A stretch of DNA of 64,000 bases from Streptomyces asiaticus. GTDB taxonomy: Bacteria > Actinomycetota > Actinomycetes > Streptomycetales > Streptomycetaceae. The stretch lies in contig NZ_JAGSHX010000001.1 of the NCBI RefSeq assembly GCF_018138715.1, forward strand, positions 620,001 through 684,000. Reading direction: 5' to 3'. The translations under genes were made by a program, and so were the position numbers. The notes below the pieces were generated by a model. That model did not search any database, was not told the origin of the DNA, and was given only the letters and a program-made list of their open reading frames with translations. Of the stretch, positions 16,414-22,829 are shown piece after piece (within the stretch, counting starts at the first letter, position 1; each line of letters starts with the position of its first letter).

Positions 16414-17547
16414 GTGTCCGGCATCCCCCTCGCAGTCCTCGACCTCGTGCCCATCTCCTCCGGCTCCACCGCCACCGAGGCACTGCGCAACAGCATCGAT
16501 CTCGCCCGGCGGACGGAGCGGTTCGGCTATGCGCGCTACTGGTTCGCCGAACACCATCTCAACCCGGGCGTGGCCGGGACCTCGCCCGCCGTCGTCCTGG
16601 CCCTGACCGCCTCCGCCACCTCCACGATCCGCCTCGGCTCCGGGGCCGTACAGCTCGGCCACCGCACCGCCCTGTCCACGGTCGAGGAGTTCGGCCTGGT
16701 CGACGCCCTGCACCCCGGACGGCTTGACCTCGGGCTCGGCCGCTCCGGCGGACGCCCCACCGAGCGCACCGACGACGCACCGCCCACCACGACACCCGTC
16801 ATCGACGGACACACGCCGAACGGCCTGCGCATCCCACCCAAGTTCTCCTTCCAGAGACTGCTCGGGTCGCCACGTATCGCGCTCCAGCGGCGGCTCCTCC
16901 AGCAGCCGGGCGCGGAAGCGCAGGACTACGGCGAACAGATCGACGACATCCTCGCCCTTCTGCGCGGCGACTACCGCTCCGCCGACGGCGTCGAAGCACA
17001 CGCGATCCCCGGCGAAGGCGCCGATGTGCAGGTGTGGATCCTCGGCAGCAGCGGCGGGCAGAGCGCCCAGGTCGCGGGCCGGGGCGGATTGCGCTTCGCC
17101 GCCAACTACCACGTCAGCCCGGCCACCGTCCTGGAGGCCACCGAGGCGTACCGCGCCGCGTTCCAGCCGTCCGATGTGCTCGACAAGCCGTACGTCAGTG
17201 TCTCCGCCGATGTCGTGGTCGCCGAGGACGACGCGACCGCCCGCGAACGCGCCACCGGCTACGGACTGTGGGTCCGCAGCATCCGTACCGCCGAGGGCGC
17301 CATTCCCTTCCCCACCCCCGAACAGGCCCGTGCCCACCACTGGTCCGACGCGGACCGGGAGCTGGTCGCCGACCGGGTGGACACCCAGTTCGTCGGCTCA
17401 CCCGCGCGCGTCGCCGACCAGCTCGAACAACTCCAGGAAGCCACCGGCGCGGACGAGCTGCTCATCACCACCATCACCCACCGCCACGCCGGGCTGAGCT
17501 GGTCGAGCGTGGCCGCCGCACTGGCGAAGTTCGCCGGGTGCCAGTAG
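16414..17547 (+). CDS. LLM-class flavin-dependent oxidoreductase with replaced C-terminus
   Basis: A 377-residue LLM protein of the MsnO8-like group (PLAVLDLVPISSGSTATEAL, FAEHHLNPGVAGTSPAVV, RIALGSGAVQLGHRT-like segment, DLGLGRSGG). It is normal up to ITTITHRHAG at about residue 357. The family normally continues DRLRSYELLA, but here the last ~20 residues are the antisense of a truncated SsuD-like gene on the other strand; the junction is at ~17,488-17,493. The core barrel is complete, so activity may be kept. GTG 16,414 follows GAGGAG at 10 bases. Confidence 0.82.
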   Translation: MSGIPLAVLDLVPISSGSTATEALRNSIDLARRTERFGYARYWFAEHHLNPGVAGTSPAVVLALTASATSTIRLGSGAVQLGHRTALSTVEEFGLVDALHPGRLDLGLGRSGGRPTERTDDAPPTTTPVIDGHTPNGLRIPPKFSFQRLLGSPRIALQRRLLQQPGAEAQDYGEQIDDILALLRGDYRSADGVEAHAIPGEGADVQVWILGSSGGQSAQVAGRGGLRFAANYHVSPATVLEATEAYRAAFQPSDVLDKPYVSVSADVVVAEDDATARERATGYGLWVRSIRTAEGAIPFPTPEQARAHHWSDADRELVADRVDTQFVGSPARVADQLEQLQEATGADELLITTITHRHAGLSWSSVAAALAKFAGCQ

Positions 17548-17789
17548 CCGGGACGGATCGCGATCAGGGGTTCGAACGTCGTGGTCCGAGCGGCCAGCGC
17601 GGTGGCGACGGTGAAGGTGTCCGGGCGCCCCCATCCGGTGCCGAGCAGCGCCCCGCTCCAACCGTGGTCCTCCGCCAGCCGGGCAAGGTCGGTCGAGTAC
17701 TCGATGGACCCCCAGCCGGACGTCGTGTCGTCACCACGATGGCCCGGTTCGACGGCGTTGGGTATGTACGAGAGAAATTCCAGGCTCAT
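17493..17789 (-). pseudogene. ssuD-like: N-terminal fragment of an alkanesulfonate-monooxygenase-like (SsuD/LLM) gene
   Basis: From ATG 17,789 the minus strand reads MSLEFLSYIPNAVEPGHRGD, then GWSGALLGTGWGRPDTFTVA and YWHPANFASAAATLDQLS, the first ~98 residues of SsuD-type LLM monooxygenases. Similarity ends exactly at LDQLS, where the family continues GGR. The rest of the gene is missing and the sequence passes into the antisense of the plus-strand LLM gene. It lies downstream of its own leader peptide (17,994-18,065). Confidence 0.8.
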
Positions 17790-17928
17790 GATGGTTCCGA
17801 TCGCTGCTTGGCTTGTGGGCACGACACGAGCCGGGCCGGTCATGGAGGGTGAGGGGCAGAGGGCGGTGGCCCGGTCGAGTCCGGCGCCGCCGTCTGTGAA
17901 GGGCCCGCGGGTCAGGGGGAACGCGGCG

Positions 17929-17957
17929 GAACGTGAACGGAGCGTTGGTTCACGTTC
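17929..17957 (-). promoter_or_regulatory. Perfect 10-bp hairpin between leader peptide and SsuD-like fragment
   Basis: GAACGTGAAC (17,929-17,938) and GTTCACGTTC (17,948-17,957) are perfect complements separated by 9 bases. It lies 36 bases downstream of the leader stop on the minus strand, the place where an attenuator would be, though an operator role is equally possible. Confidence 0.4.
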
Positions 17958-17993
17958 GGAGGGCTGCGGCGGCGTGGCGGAGCGGACGGAGGA

Positions 17994-18065
17994 TCAACAC
18001 TGCGCGCTGGACACGCGAACGAGGTCAACACAACGCTCGCTGGTCAGGAGCAGGACCTCATACAT
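17994..18065 (-). CDS. Leader peptide (23 aa) upstream of the SsuD-like remnant
   Basis: The frame starts MYEVLLLTSE and continues RCVDLVRVSSAQC, with the cysteine codon directly before TGA. It matches the leader core V-D-L-x-R-V-x-S-A-x-C, with the usual histidine replaced by cysteine. Its ATG is 7 bases after a -10-like box with a consensus TTGACA upstream, and there is no ribosome-binding site, so translation from a leaderless mRNA is likely. Confidence 0.65.
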   Translation of the reverse strand: MYEVLLLTSERCVDLVRVSSAQC

Positions 18066-18072
18066 GTGATCG

Positions 18073-18101
18073 AGTCTCTGCGTGAGCGTTCAGAATGTCA
18101 A
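18073..18101 (-). promoter_or_regulatory. Promoter of the SsuD-like leader
   Basis: Minus strand: TTGACA (18,096-18,101), 17-base spacer, GAGACT (18,073-18,078), then 7 bases to the leader ATG at 18,065. The -35 is consensus. The spacing predicts transcription starting on or beside the A of the start codon. Confidence 0.5.
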
Positions 18102-18301
18102 CGAGCCTTTTACGGCCTTGGCCCGGCGCCACCCGGTGCGATGAGGACGGCCGTGGCCCCGCGATGGTTGGTGCGCGGCCCGTCGCGGACGTGCTCGTAG
18201 TGATCGGCCTCGTCGCCGTCTCATGTCCCCGTGGGCCTCTGCGTCGCCCTTGTCCGGCAACGCGCGTCACCACCATGTCCCTGGAAGGAAATCCGGCAGT
18301 C

Positions 18302-18484
18302 ATGAAACGGCGCTCGGCCGGGGGAGCGGGCCATCGGCTCCTGGTCGGCTCCGCGACACAGGTCGCCGACGACTTCGAGGACTGGTTCCGCGGGGGCACG
18401 GCTGACGGGTTCACCATCATGCCGGCCGACACCGCCGTGGACTTCGAGAACTTCACGCGCTCGGCGCGCGCCAGCTCACCACGT
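18302..18484 (+). pseudogene. C-terminal fragment of an LLM monooxygenase gene
   Basis: Codons from about 18,330 read LLVGSATQVADDFEDWFRGG and TADGFTIMPADTAVDFENFT, the conserved end of NtaA/SnaA-type monooxygenases (VGTPxQVADxLExWF-xxGAADGFxxMP). No N-terminal part precedes it and the frame has no proper stop before running into the thioredoxin gene on the opposite strand. Bases 18,102-18,300 hold nothing else recognisable. Confidence 0.7.
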
Positions 18485-18520
18485 TCGACTGACGCGCGCC
18501 GGCCGCGCCCCTTGGCTCGA

Positions 18521-18955
18521 TTACGGCGAGGCGGCGGTGGCGCCGGTCGCCTTGTCGATCGCCGCCATCACCTCCGCGCGCCGGGGCTGCCCGGACGCCC
18601 TGCCGACGACCCGGCCGGCCCGGTCGAGCACCAGCACGGTGGGTGTCCGCAGGATCCCCAGCCGCTTGGCCAGCTCGAGCCGGTCCTCCGCGTCGATCTC
18701 GATATGCGTCGCTCCCGGCACCGTCCCGGAGATCTCCGCCAGCAGACGCCGCGTCACCCGGCAGGGGCCGCAGAAGGCGGTGGAGAACTGAACCAGGGTC
18801 GCCCGGTCGCCCAGCTCGGTCCCGAGCTCCACCGCCGACAGGCGCACCGCGCCATCCCGGGGCCGCGCCCGGAACCTCCCGCCGGACACCGCACGCGCCA
18901 CTCCGACGACGCTCGCCAGAATGAGCACCGCCGCACACACCACCAAGCCGGTCAT
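18521..18955 (-). CDS. Membrane-anchored thioredoxin-like protein
   Basis: A 144-residue protein with one N-terminal membrane helix (TGLVVCAAVLILASVVGVA) and a thioredoxin domain. The active site reads FSTAFCGPCRVTRRLL, the redox CGPC motif, and the cis-proline follows in GILRTPTVLVLD. It probably reduces disulfides on the membrane face or supplies electrons for sulfur chemistry. It is transcribed divergently from the leader/DUF4395 unit, a pairing common in actinobacteria. The ribosome-binding site before ATG 18,955 is weak (GGTGG). Confidence 0.82.
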   Translation of the reverse strand: MTGLVVCAAVLILASVVGVARAVSGGRFRARPRDGAVRLSAVELGTELGDRATLVQFSTAFCGPCRVTRRLLAEISGTVPGATHIEIDAEDRLELAKRLGILRTPTVLVLDRAGRVVGRASGQPRRAEVMAAIDKATGATAASP

Positions 18956-19036
18956 GCCACCAGTCTGCACCCACCCGGTCCCTTCGATGACAACCGGCCA
19001 TCGCCCCCCGGCTGTCCTTCGCCTACCATGACCGCC

Positions 19037-19117
19037 ATGGACTTCACCCGTTCGCCGCGGCTGACCAGCCGCCGCGTGGTCGACCTGTGCCGGGCCACGG
19101 CATCCCGTTGTCGCTGA
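19037..19117 (+). CDS. Leader peptide (26 aa) upstream of the DUF4395 gene
   Basis: The frame MDFTRSPRLTSRRVVDLCRA continues TASRCR before TGA. It keeps V-V-D-L-x-R-A-x-A-S-x-C from the shared core and has two cysteine codons, one inside the DLCR segment. A TACCAT -10 box (19,024-19,029) ends 7 bases before the ATG with no ribosome-binding site, again suggesting a leaderless message; no convincing -35 is seen. An in-frame ATG at 19,028 is within the -10 box and is less likely. Confidence 0.6.
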   Translation: MDFTRSPRLTSRRVVDLCRATASRCR

Positions 19118-19163
19118 CACCCGCACCGGTCATCGCCGTTCCCGCCCTTCCGGAGTCCTCCTC

Positions 19164-19574
19164 ATGCAGATCGATCCGCGCGGCCCCCGGTTCGCCGCCG
19201 CGCTCACCACACTCGTCCTGTCCGCGGTGCTGATCACCGGCAGCGGCGCCCTCCTCGCCGCGCAGACCGTGGTCTTCGCGCTCGGTGCGTTCGGCGGCCT
19301 GCGGTACTCCCCGTATGGCTGGCTGTACCGAGTCGCGGTTCGGCCCAGGCTCCCTGCGCCCGGTGAGCTGGAGGACGCCCGGCCGCCCCGCTTCGCCCAG
19401 GGTGTCGGCGCCGTCTTCGGCCTGCTCGGCACCGTCGGCCATCTCACCGGCGCGCACTGGCTGGGCCTGGCCGCGACCGCTCTTGCCCTCGCGGCGGCCT
19501 TCCTCAACGCGGCCTTCGACTACTGCCTCGGTTGCGAGATGTACCTGCTCGTGCGCCGCGTCCGAAGCGCCTGA
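19164..19574 (+). CDS. DUF4395 membrane protein
   Basis: A 136-residue integral membrane protein with about four hydrophobic segments. The N-terminus MQIDPRGPRFAAALTTLVL and the C-terminal FDYCLGCEMYLLVRR are the hallmarks of DUF4395; the paired cysteines in C-L-G-C are conserved and could be redox active or bind a sulfur species. The adjacent, divergent thioredoxin and the cysteine-bearing leader suggest a role in thiol or sulfur handling at the membrane, which is inference. Ribosome-binding site GGAG is 8 bases upstream. Confidence 0.8.
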   Translation: MQIDPRGPRFAAALTTLVLSAVLITGSGALLAAQTVVFALGAFGGLRYSPYGWLYRVAVRPRLPAPGELEDARPPRFAQGVGAVFGLLGTVGHLTGAHWLGLAATALALAAAFLNAAFDYCLGCEMYLLVRRVRSA

Positions 19575-19599
19575 TCTCCGGACGCACTGCTGCTCGACC

Positions 19600-19851
19600 A
19601 TCTGCCCACAGGGTGTGGCCGCCCAGCTGGGGCACGACTTCGTAGGTCAGCGACTCGATCGCGAAGACCGGCTGCCGCCACAGCCCGCCGATGTGCCAGG
19701 TGCTGGCCTTGCCGGTCCGCTGGACGTTGTACGGATAGACCAGTGGATTGGCGGGGTCCTTCACCGCGGTCGGGTGGTCGAAGGGCTCCGCGAAGACGCC
19801 TACGGCGTCGACGTGCTGATCCGGTGTGAGGTGCTGGCCGCGGACGCTGCC
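19600..19851 (-). pseudogene. Internal fragment of a TauD-family dioxygenase gene
   Basis: Eighty-four minus-strand codons begin GSVRGQHLTPDQHVDAVGVF and run through AEPFDHPTAVKDPANPLVYP, TGKASTWHIGGLWRQPVFAI and VPQLGGHTLWAD. This corresponds to residues ~45-130 of TauD/TfdA-type Fe(II)/2-oxoglutarate dioxygenases, but with WHIGG where the metal motif would be WHTDG. Neither end of the gene is present. It lies 7 bases beyond the stop of the complete TauD-like gene and is clearly a different family member, so it is not a simple tandem duplicate. Confidence 0.75.
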
Positions 19852-19858
19852 GTGCGGC

Positions 19859-20824
19859 TCAGGTACTGACCGCGACCCGGTGGTCCGCCGCGAATGGCTT
19901 GCCCGAGATCAGTTCGGACTCGCGTCCGTCCGGCCCCACCGGGACGTCGCCGATCAGCGTGACGCGGTGCAGCCGTCGCGCCACGTCGAGGTGGTCCAGG
20001 TCGTTCGGGGCGAGGTGGGCGGTGGCGCGGTTGTCCCAGAACGCCACGCTGCCCGGTTCCCAGCGGAAACGCACCGTGTACTCGGGCCGGGTCAACTGCT
20101 CGTAGAGCAACTGCAGCAGTGCGCGGCTCTCGCGAGGGGTCACGTCCAGGATGTGACTGACGAAACCGGGGGACACGAACAGCGCCCGTTCACCGGTCTC
20201 CGGGTGGACACGCACCACGGGATGGTGGGCGACCAGCAGATTGTCGTTGACCCGGCGGGCGTATCCGCTGTCGCCCACGGGCGGCTCGTCGGCGCCGTAG
20301 CGGTGTTCGGCGCGCAGCCCGTCGATGAAGGCGCGCACCGGGGCCGACAGCCCTTCGTACGCCGCGACGGTGTTGGTCCAGGTGGTGTCACCGCCGTACT
20401 CGGGGACGGTCTCCGCGCGCAGGATCGATGCGGCCGGCGGGTTGACGGCGGGGGTGACATCGGTGTGCCAGCCGCCGAAGTAGCTGTACTTGCGCCGGGT
20501 CCGCTGCCGTGCGAAACCGTCCTTGTACCGCTGCTCATAGCGTTTCGGATCGATGGTGAAGATCTCCGGGAAGCCCTCGGGCGGGGTGTCGTCGTGCGGG
20601 TGGGCGTAGGTCAGCTCACCGAAGTGGCGGGCGAAGGCGATCTGTGCGGCGTGATCGACGTTCTGACCGCGGAAGAAGACGACCTTCCAGCGCAGCAGGG
20701 CGGCCCGGATCTGCCGGGCCTCCTCGGCCGACAGCGGCCGGGAGAGGTCGACACCGGATATGTCGGCGCCGATGTGGCCCGCGACGGGCCGGACGGTGAG
20801 CGTGTTCTCAGCGGGGACGGGCAT
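19859..20824 (-). CDS. TauD/TfdA-family Fe(II)/2-oxoglutarate-dependent dioxygenase
   Basis: A 321-residue dioxygenase. The metal-binding facial triad is visible: H120 and D122 in FGGWHTDVTP and H269 in NRATAHLAPNDLD; the 2-oxoglutarate arginine is R286 in ARRLHRVTLIGD. N-terminal VRPVAGHIGADISGVDLSRP and FRGQNVD are typical of TauD. Such enzymes hydroxylate taurine, alkylsulfates or similar sulfonates, releasing sulfite. ATG 20,824 has GGGAG 8 bases upstream. A leader peptide (20,973-21,095) on the same strand supports sulfur-starvation control. Exact substrate unknown. Confidence 0.88.
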   Translation of the reverse strand: MPVPAENTLTVRPVAGHIGADISGVDLSRPLSAEEARQIRAALLRWKVVFFRGQNVDHAAQIAFARHFGELTYAHPHDDTPPEGFPEIFTIDPKRYEQRYKDGFARQRTRRKYSYFGGWHTDVTPAVNPPAASILRAETVPEYGGDTTWTNTVAAYEGLSAPVRAFIDGLRAEHRYGADEPPVGDSGYARRVNDNLLVAHHPVVRVHPETGERALFVSPGFVSHILDVTPRESRALLQLLYEQLTRPEYTVRFRWEPGSVAFWDNRATAHLAPNDLDHLDVARRLHRVTLIGDVPVGPDGRESELISGKPFAADHRVAVST

Positions 20825-20846
20825 GCTGTGGTCTCCCGTGTGTCAT

Positions 20847-20862
20847 GGCCGTGGGTACGGCC
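20847..20862 (-). promoter_or_regulatory. Small hairpin in the TauD 5' region
   Basis: GGCCGT-GGGT-ACGGCC, a perfect 6-bp stem with a 4-base loop, lies between the leader peptide stop and the TauD ribosome-binding site. It could sequester or time translation; function not shown. Confidence 0.25.
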
Positions 20863-20972
20863 GTGGGATGGTGCGGCCAGGGGGAAGCCGGGGAGGAGTT
20901 CACGACGTGTGCGGGGATGAGCGCGCGGAAGCGCGGCGCCGACCGCGATCGGTGTGCGAGCGGTCCGAGGCG

Positions 20973-21095
20973 TCAGGCGTGACAGATGGCGCTGGAGACG
21001 CGCCGCAGATCCACGTGGAGGCGCACGGACCATCGCGAGCCGCGGAACGGAGCCAGGGCCGCGTCGTCTGCGTACACCGGCTGACGGCGCTGCAT
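20973..21095 (-). CDS. Leader peptide (40 aa) upstream of the TauD-like gene
   Basis: Starting at ATG 21,095 (GGGGAG 6 bases upstream) the peptide begins MQRRQPVYADD and ends SVRLHVDLRRVSSAICHA, with the full core R-L-H-V-D-L-x-R-V-S-S-A-I-C. One cysteine codon lies three codons from the stop. Unlike the leaderless-type examples it has a good ribosome-binding site and a ~55-base 5' region. It precedes the TauD gene by 148 bases. Confidence 0.7.
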   Translation of the reverse strand: MQRRQPVYADDAALAPFRGSRWSVRLHVDLRRVSSAICHA

Positions 21096-21150
21096 CGCGG
21101 CTCCCCTCGTCCCTCCGCGGATGGCTCCGCCGACTGCTCGAGCGTTCCTT

Positions 21151-21187
21151 CCGACCGATGGTCGGTGTATCGGGCATGGTTCGTCAA
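21151..21187 (-). promoter_or_regulatory. Promoter with palindrome over the -10
   Basis: Minus strand: TTGACG (21,182-21,187) and GACCAT (21,158-21,163), 18 bases apart. A perfect palindrome CCGACC-GAT-GGTCGG (21,151-21,165) covers the -10 box, suggesting an operator for a dimeric repressor that gates the TauD leader transcript. Confidence 0.4.
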
Positions 21188-21214
21188 CAGCGTTGTGTTG
21201 CCGCGCCATTGCAA

Positions 21215-22636
21215 TCATGTGCATCCCGATTCCGCGTCGCGGGCAGGGGGGACGTGGCCGGTGGCCTGGCGCAGGGCGTCGTGGGTGACGGTGCCGGACA
21301 CCCGGCCGTCGACGAGGACCCAGGCGGTGCCGGTGTCCGGGGCGAGCCGGGCGGCGGCCTCGTCGACGGGTTCGCCGATGCCCACGGCCGGGGGCGAGGG
21401 GAGGAGATGGTCGCGGAGCGGGGTGGCGGACACTGAGGGATCCCCGGCCACCTGGGCGCGGAGCGCATCGGGCCGGACGGCGCCGATGACCTCGGACACA
21501 TCGGTCGTCGCGTTGCCGCCGGAGCGGGGGAGACGCACCGGTACGAGCGCTCCGGCGGCGGTGAGCGCGTCGGCCACCGTGGCCGTGGACGGAAGGGCGG
21601 TGAGGGGGTCCGGGCGGTCGCCCAGGACGTCGGCGACCGTCGGCGTGTCCGAGAGGTCCTCCAGGAAGCCGAAGCGTCGCAGCCAGTCGTCGTCGAAGTA
21701 CTTCGACAGATATCCCCGGCCCGAGTCCGGGAGCAGGACCACCACCAGGTCGTCCGGGGTGAGGGTGGCGGCCACCCGCAGGGCCGCGGCCACCGCCGTG
21801 CCCGCCGAGCCGCCCGCGAGGATGCCCTCCTCGCGGGCCAGTCTGCGCACCGTCGTGATCGACTCACGGTCTCCGATCCGCTCGAACCGGTCCACCACCG
21901 ACGGGTCGTACGACTCCGGGTACTCGTCCTCCGCGGTCTGCGGGTGGAGGTAGTGGCCGATGCTCTCCACGTAGTACGGACTTCCGTCGCCGCCCGAGTA
22001 CGTGGACGTCAGCGGATCGGCGCCGATCACCCGGACCACGCCGCCGCTGGCCTCCTTGAGGAAGCCGCCGGTCCCGGTGACCGTCCCGCCCGTGCCGACG
22101 CCGACGACGAAGTGGGTGACCCGGCCGCCGGTCTCGGCCCAGATCTCCGGGCCGGTCGTGGTCCGGTGGGCCTCCGGATTGGCCGGGTTGTCGTACTGGT
22201 TGGCGTACCAGGCGCCAGGTGTCCGCGCCGCCAGGCGCGCGGCGACGTTGCGCACGTGCTCCGGATGCTCACGCGGGAGCGCCCCCGTGGTGACGACCAC
22301 CTCGGCGCCGTACGCCTTGAGTGTCTTGATCTTCTCGGGGCTCGTACGGTCCGGAACGACGACGATCGACCCGTAGCCCCGCTGAGCGGCGATCATGGCC
22401 AGCGCCATCCCGGTGTTGCCGGAGGTCCCCTCGACGATGACGCCGCCGGGCGCCAGTGCCCCGGACTTCTCCGCCGCCAGGACCATGCCCAGCGCCGCCC
22501 GGTCCTTGACGCTGCCGGCGGGGTTGAAGAACTCCACCTTGGCGTAGACGGGGGCGGGCACCCCGGAGGCGATCCTGGTGAGTCTGACCAGCGGGGTGCC
22601 GCCGACAGCGTCGAGCAGGGATTCGTGAAGAGTCAT
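21215..22636 (-). CDS. cbs: Cystathionine beta-synthase
   Basis: A 473-residue fold-type II PLP enzyme with a C-terminal CBS-domain pair. The catalytic lysine is K44 in NPAGSVKDRAALGM; GTSGNTGMALAMIAAQRGY is the PLP-phosphate loop region and GVGTGGTVTGTGGFLKEASG the glycine-rich loop. YVESIGHYLHPQTAED is typical of actinobacterial CBS. The last ~140 residues (SVSATPLRDHLLPSPPAVGI, VLVDGRVSGTVTHDALRQAT) form the regulatory Bateman module. It condenses serine and homocysteine to cystathionine, feeding reverse transsulfuration to cysteine. The start overlaps a small upstream frame (22,633-22,704). Confidence 0.9.
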   Translation of the reverse strand: MTLHESLLDAVGGTPLVRLTRIASGVPAPVYAKVEFFNPAGSVKDRAALGMVLAAEKSGALAPGGVIVEGTSGNTGMALAMIAAQRGYGSIVVVPDRTSPEKIKTLKAYGAEVVVTTGALPREHPEHVRNVAARLAARTPGAWYANQYDNPANPEAHRTTTGPEIWAETGGRVTHFVVGVGTGGTVTGTGGFLKEASGGVVRVIGADPLTSTYSGGDGSPYYVESIGHYLHPQTAEDEYPESYDPSVVDRFERIGDRESITTVRRLAREEGILAGGSAGTAVAAALRVAATLTPDDLVVVLLPDSGRGYLSKYFDDDWLRRFGFLEDLSDTPTVADVLGDRPDPLTALPSTATVADALTAAGALVPVRLPRSGGNATTDVSEVIGAVRPDALRAQVAGDPSVSATPLRDHLLPSPPAVGIGEPVDEAAARLAPDTGTAWVLVDGRVSGTVTHDALRQATGHVPPARDAESGCT

Positions 22637-22704
22637 GGCTCCGCCTGAGTGAGGCCCGGTGCGGGCCGTGGTGATCGGTCAGTTGACAGTCTGGTCCGTT
22701 TCAT
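22633..22704 (-). CDS. Possible 23-aa upstream ORF coupled to cbs
   Basis: An ATG preceded immediately by GGGAGGTG opens MKRTRLSTDRSPRPAPGLTQ and closes with EAEP-like residues at a TGA that overlaps the cbs ATG by 4 bases. Since cbs itself has only a weak site (GGAG 2 bases from ATG), coupling from this frame could set its translation. It has no cysteines and lacks the leader core, so it is distinct from the leader-peptide family. It could be chance. Confidence 0.3.
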   Translation of the reverse strand: MKRTRLSTDRSPRPAPGLTQAEP

Positions 22705-22829
22705 CACCTCCCGCGGCGGCACCGGCGTGGCGACACGGCCGATCCGCGTGGGAAACATCGCACCGCCGGACAGCGGAGTGCCGCCCGCCGGGTGGGACCC
22801 GGCGGGCGGCGGGTGCGCCGATCAGGGTG

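Noticed and set aside
11632..18484. A transposon or integron explaining the fused fragments
   Set aside because: No transposase or integrase gene, target-site duplication or long terminal inverted repeats at the junctions; simple deletions or illegitimate recombination fit better.
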